Shown here: positions 62,498-64,000 of the stretch, piece by piece | How the letters are laid out: the number at the start of each line of letters is the position of its first letter | Numbering within the stretch: the first letter of the stretch is position 1 | NCBI RefSeq assembly: GCF_030272615.1 | Contig: NC_081414.1 | Location: 313,321,664-313,385,663 of the forward strand | DNA length: 64,000 bases | Origin: Cryptomeria japonica | Taxonomy: Eukaryota > Streptophyta > Pinopsida > Cupressales > Cupressaceae | Direction of reading: 5' to 3' | Program-made: the position numbers and the translations under genes | Notes under the pieces: model-generated | The model's input: the letters and a program-made list of their open reading frames with translations, nothing else | Databases searched by the model: none | What the model was told of the DNA's origin: nothing

Positions 62498-63273
62498 TTA
62501 ATTTAAATGGTATATGGTACGTACCACCCCCATGATAGTAACTTTGTTTGTATCTATATGATTCAAATTGTAATCGATTAGCAGTGCTTCCCCTGCACTT
62601 ATTGATTTTATCTCACATACGAATACATGATTTCCCTTGCATGCCTCAAATATGTAATTGGGTTGCTTATTAGTTGACCCAGGTCGCATACTATTTATAA
62701 AACCTACAATATTCCTCTTTTCTTTTGGCCTTCCATCAATGTATACAGCCATTTATTTACTTTGATCATTATCTTTATGTTGTATTTAATTTACTGAAAG
62801 TTCATACCTACGCATACTTTTTTTATATCGAACAATCTGCATCCAGCTTTTGTAATTGTAACAAGGTCCGACATACTCCATCAATTCAACAACTTTGTTG
62901 TAACAGACCTTTATATCGTCCATGGAAAATAGGTCCAAACCATGTAACGAGGAAGGTGCTATGCGATATATCCTCTCTTTAACACAAAACCGGTGTTTAT
63001 TGGAGGAATTTCCTTGCGTACCCATTGTTTCTCTAGATGTTTGTACCTAAAGGGTACCTCGATGTCGCCTTTGGTCTCATCATGATAAGAACATGAACCC
63101 CTTTGAGCAAGGAAAAATTCCATGCGTTTATTGAATTTTCTTCTAATCTTTTGACCTCTAGTTGATCTCCCTATTTTAGACCTACTACATGTCTCACTTT
63201 CGTCGACTATTCCTACATTTCCCTCACTCGACGAAGACACATCTGACAAATACCTATTTGGTGGTACCTGCAC
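62498..63273 (-). pseudogene. Atypical SET-domain coding region
   Basis: Minus strand, in two blocks. Block 1 (63273 to about 62810) has a Ser-rich start, a basic segment (RGQKIRRKFNKRM), then GLDLFSMDDIK and VELMEYVGPCY, the G-x-x-L-F and EYVG words at the start of a SET domain. A one-base shift is needed near 62990. Block 2 (62752-62525) has AVYIDGRPKEKRNIVGFINS, PNYIFEACKGNHVFV, ISAGEALLIDYN: the second half of SET, with FINS in place of the usual INHS and GEALLIDY for GEELxxDY. The junction at 62815-62750 contains a GTATGAAC donor but only a too-short intron and a TAA before the second block, so an exon edge is damaged. SET domains normally methylate lysines using S-adenosylmethionine; here altered motifs make activity doubtful. 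The exon can end at a GTACGT donor (62524). Confidence 0.6.
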
Positions 63274-63519
63274 TCCATCAAATGAGAGAGTTAGTTGGTA
63301 ATGAGAGAGATATTTTGCAAATGAGGGTAATGTTGATGAAGAAGTCGGCCCTTAAGTTGACTTTGAGATTAAAAATTGAATAAGTCCAACTGGGGCCTCA
63401 AGTGTTGATAACTGTATTAGATTTGCTGCTAATGTCGAGGTTTGAAGAACTGAGGAAGTTTGTTTTCGTACTAATTTTTAAAAATAAACTATTTATATAG
63501 GGTGTATTGACTTATACCT

Positions 63520-63790
63520 ATCGATCCATGAGACTGTACAGGATCCTCGTCAAAGGGGTTCAGGTTCTTGCACATGTAATTCAATTATCTTATGTTAGCT
63601 AAAAATTACATCATACGTATACTAAAAATTACATAGTACACAACATGAATTTTGTAGACAAGAAGAGTATTAAAAAAATAAAATATGTTGTCATCATAAT
63701 CATTGTAATTTTTTTAATTCCTTACCTTTACTTTATGTAGACTATGCAAGATCCCCAACTAAAGGGTTGACGAGGTCTATAGTCAATTAC
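63520..63790 (-). other. Two exon-like duplicated segments upstream of the SET region
   Basis: About 63568-63528 reads NLNPFDEDPVQSHGS on the minus strand and ends at a GTATAAG donor. About 63772-63726 carries a related reading (LVNPLVGD) before GTAAGG. The DNA is similar (GACTRTRCARGATCC, AAAGGGGTT). They may be 5' exons of the SET gene, whose start lies beyond the window. Confidence 0.35.
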
Positions 63791-63839
63791 CTATTTCCAC
63801 CAAGGGTGATAACATCACACAAAATATATACATGAAATC

Positions 63840-64000
63840 AGCACCATTAATTGAGCATCATAACTATTACATTTGTAAGTTGATAAACAATAAATACATA
63901 TGTATCATAAGCATCACATATGTATCATCATATATGTAATTGAGCATCATAAGCATCACATATGTGTCATCACAAACATGTAATACATCACATATGTATC
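63840..64000. repeat. CATCACATATGTATCATMA repeat cluster at the right edge
   Basis: Repeated CATAAGCATCACATATGTRTCATCA and ATGTAAT words continue to the window end. Confidence 0.75.

Overview
The window reads as nuclear DNA of a seed plant with a large, AT-rich, transposon-filled genome. A gymnosperm (conifer-like) source is my best guess. It rests on long spans of decayed LTR elements, few genes with short introns, and a short-chain dehydrogenase and a GDSL esterase of land-plant type. No database search was possible, so the taxon is an inference. There are no bacterial operons, CRISPR arrays or recognisable tRNA/rRNA genes.

Three genes look intact. Two are near-identical short-chain dehydrogenase/reductase (SDR) genes, about 24.4-25.4 kb (minus) and 29.7-30.6 kb (plus). 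They point away from each other inside a large inverted duplication with arms of about 1.7 kb and a spacer of about 3.1 kb. The third is a five-exon GDSL esterase/lipase at 44.6-46.8 kb (minus), with a complete catalytic set and two short introns that are open in frame.

The rest is mostly mobile DNA. 0-3.9 kb: a decayed ~1200-codon gene of an unrecognised retroelement-like family, followed by an LTR-like segment. 4.8-8.7 kb: the integrase end, polypurine tract and 3' LTR of a Ty3/gypsy element. 11.7-18.8 kb: a full-length but dead Ty1/copia element with both LTRs. 22.06-22.84 kb: a hAT-type MITE with perfect 17-bp terminal repeats and a perfect 8-bp target duplication. 35.5-40.7 kb: LINE remnants with archaeal-type RNase H domains and unexplained downstream coding regions. 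42.5-43.9 kb: a small LTR element lying against a copia fragment. 52.6-53.3 kb: a Ty3 chromodomain/integrase fragment. 53.6-57.9 kb: a motif-rich leader and a second, diverged copy of the 0-3.9 kb gene family.

59.5-63.3 kb (minus, probably running off the right edge): a many-exon, partly decayed gene. It joins an atypical SET domain to a region resembling the plant Ptta/En/Spm transposase family (Transposase_24). This fusion-like arrangement and the uncharacterised two-copy family are the best candidates for something undescribed. Many premature stops in the dead elements are CAG-to-TAG or CGA-to-TGA types, as expected from long-term CHG/CG methylation.
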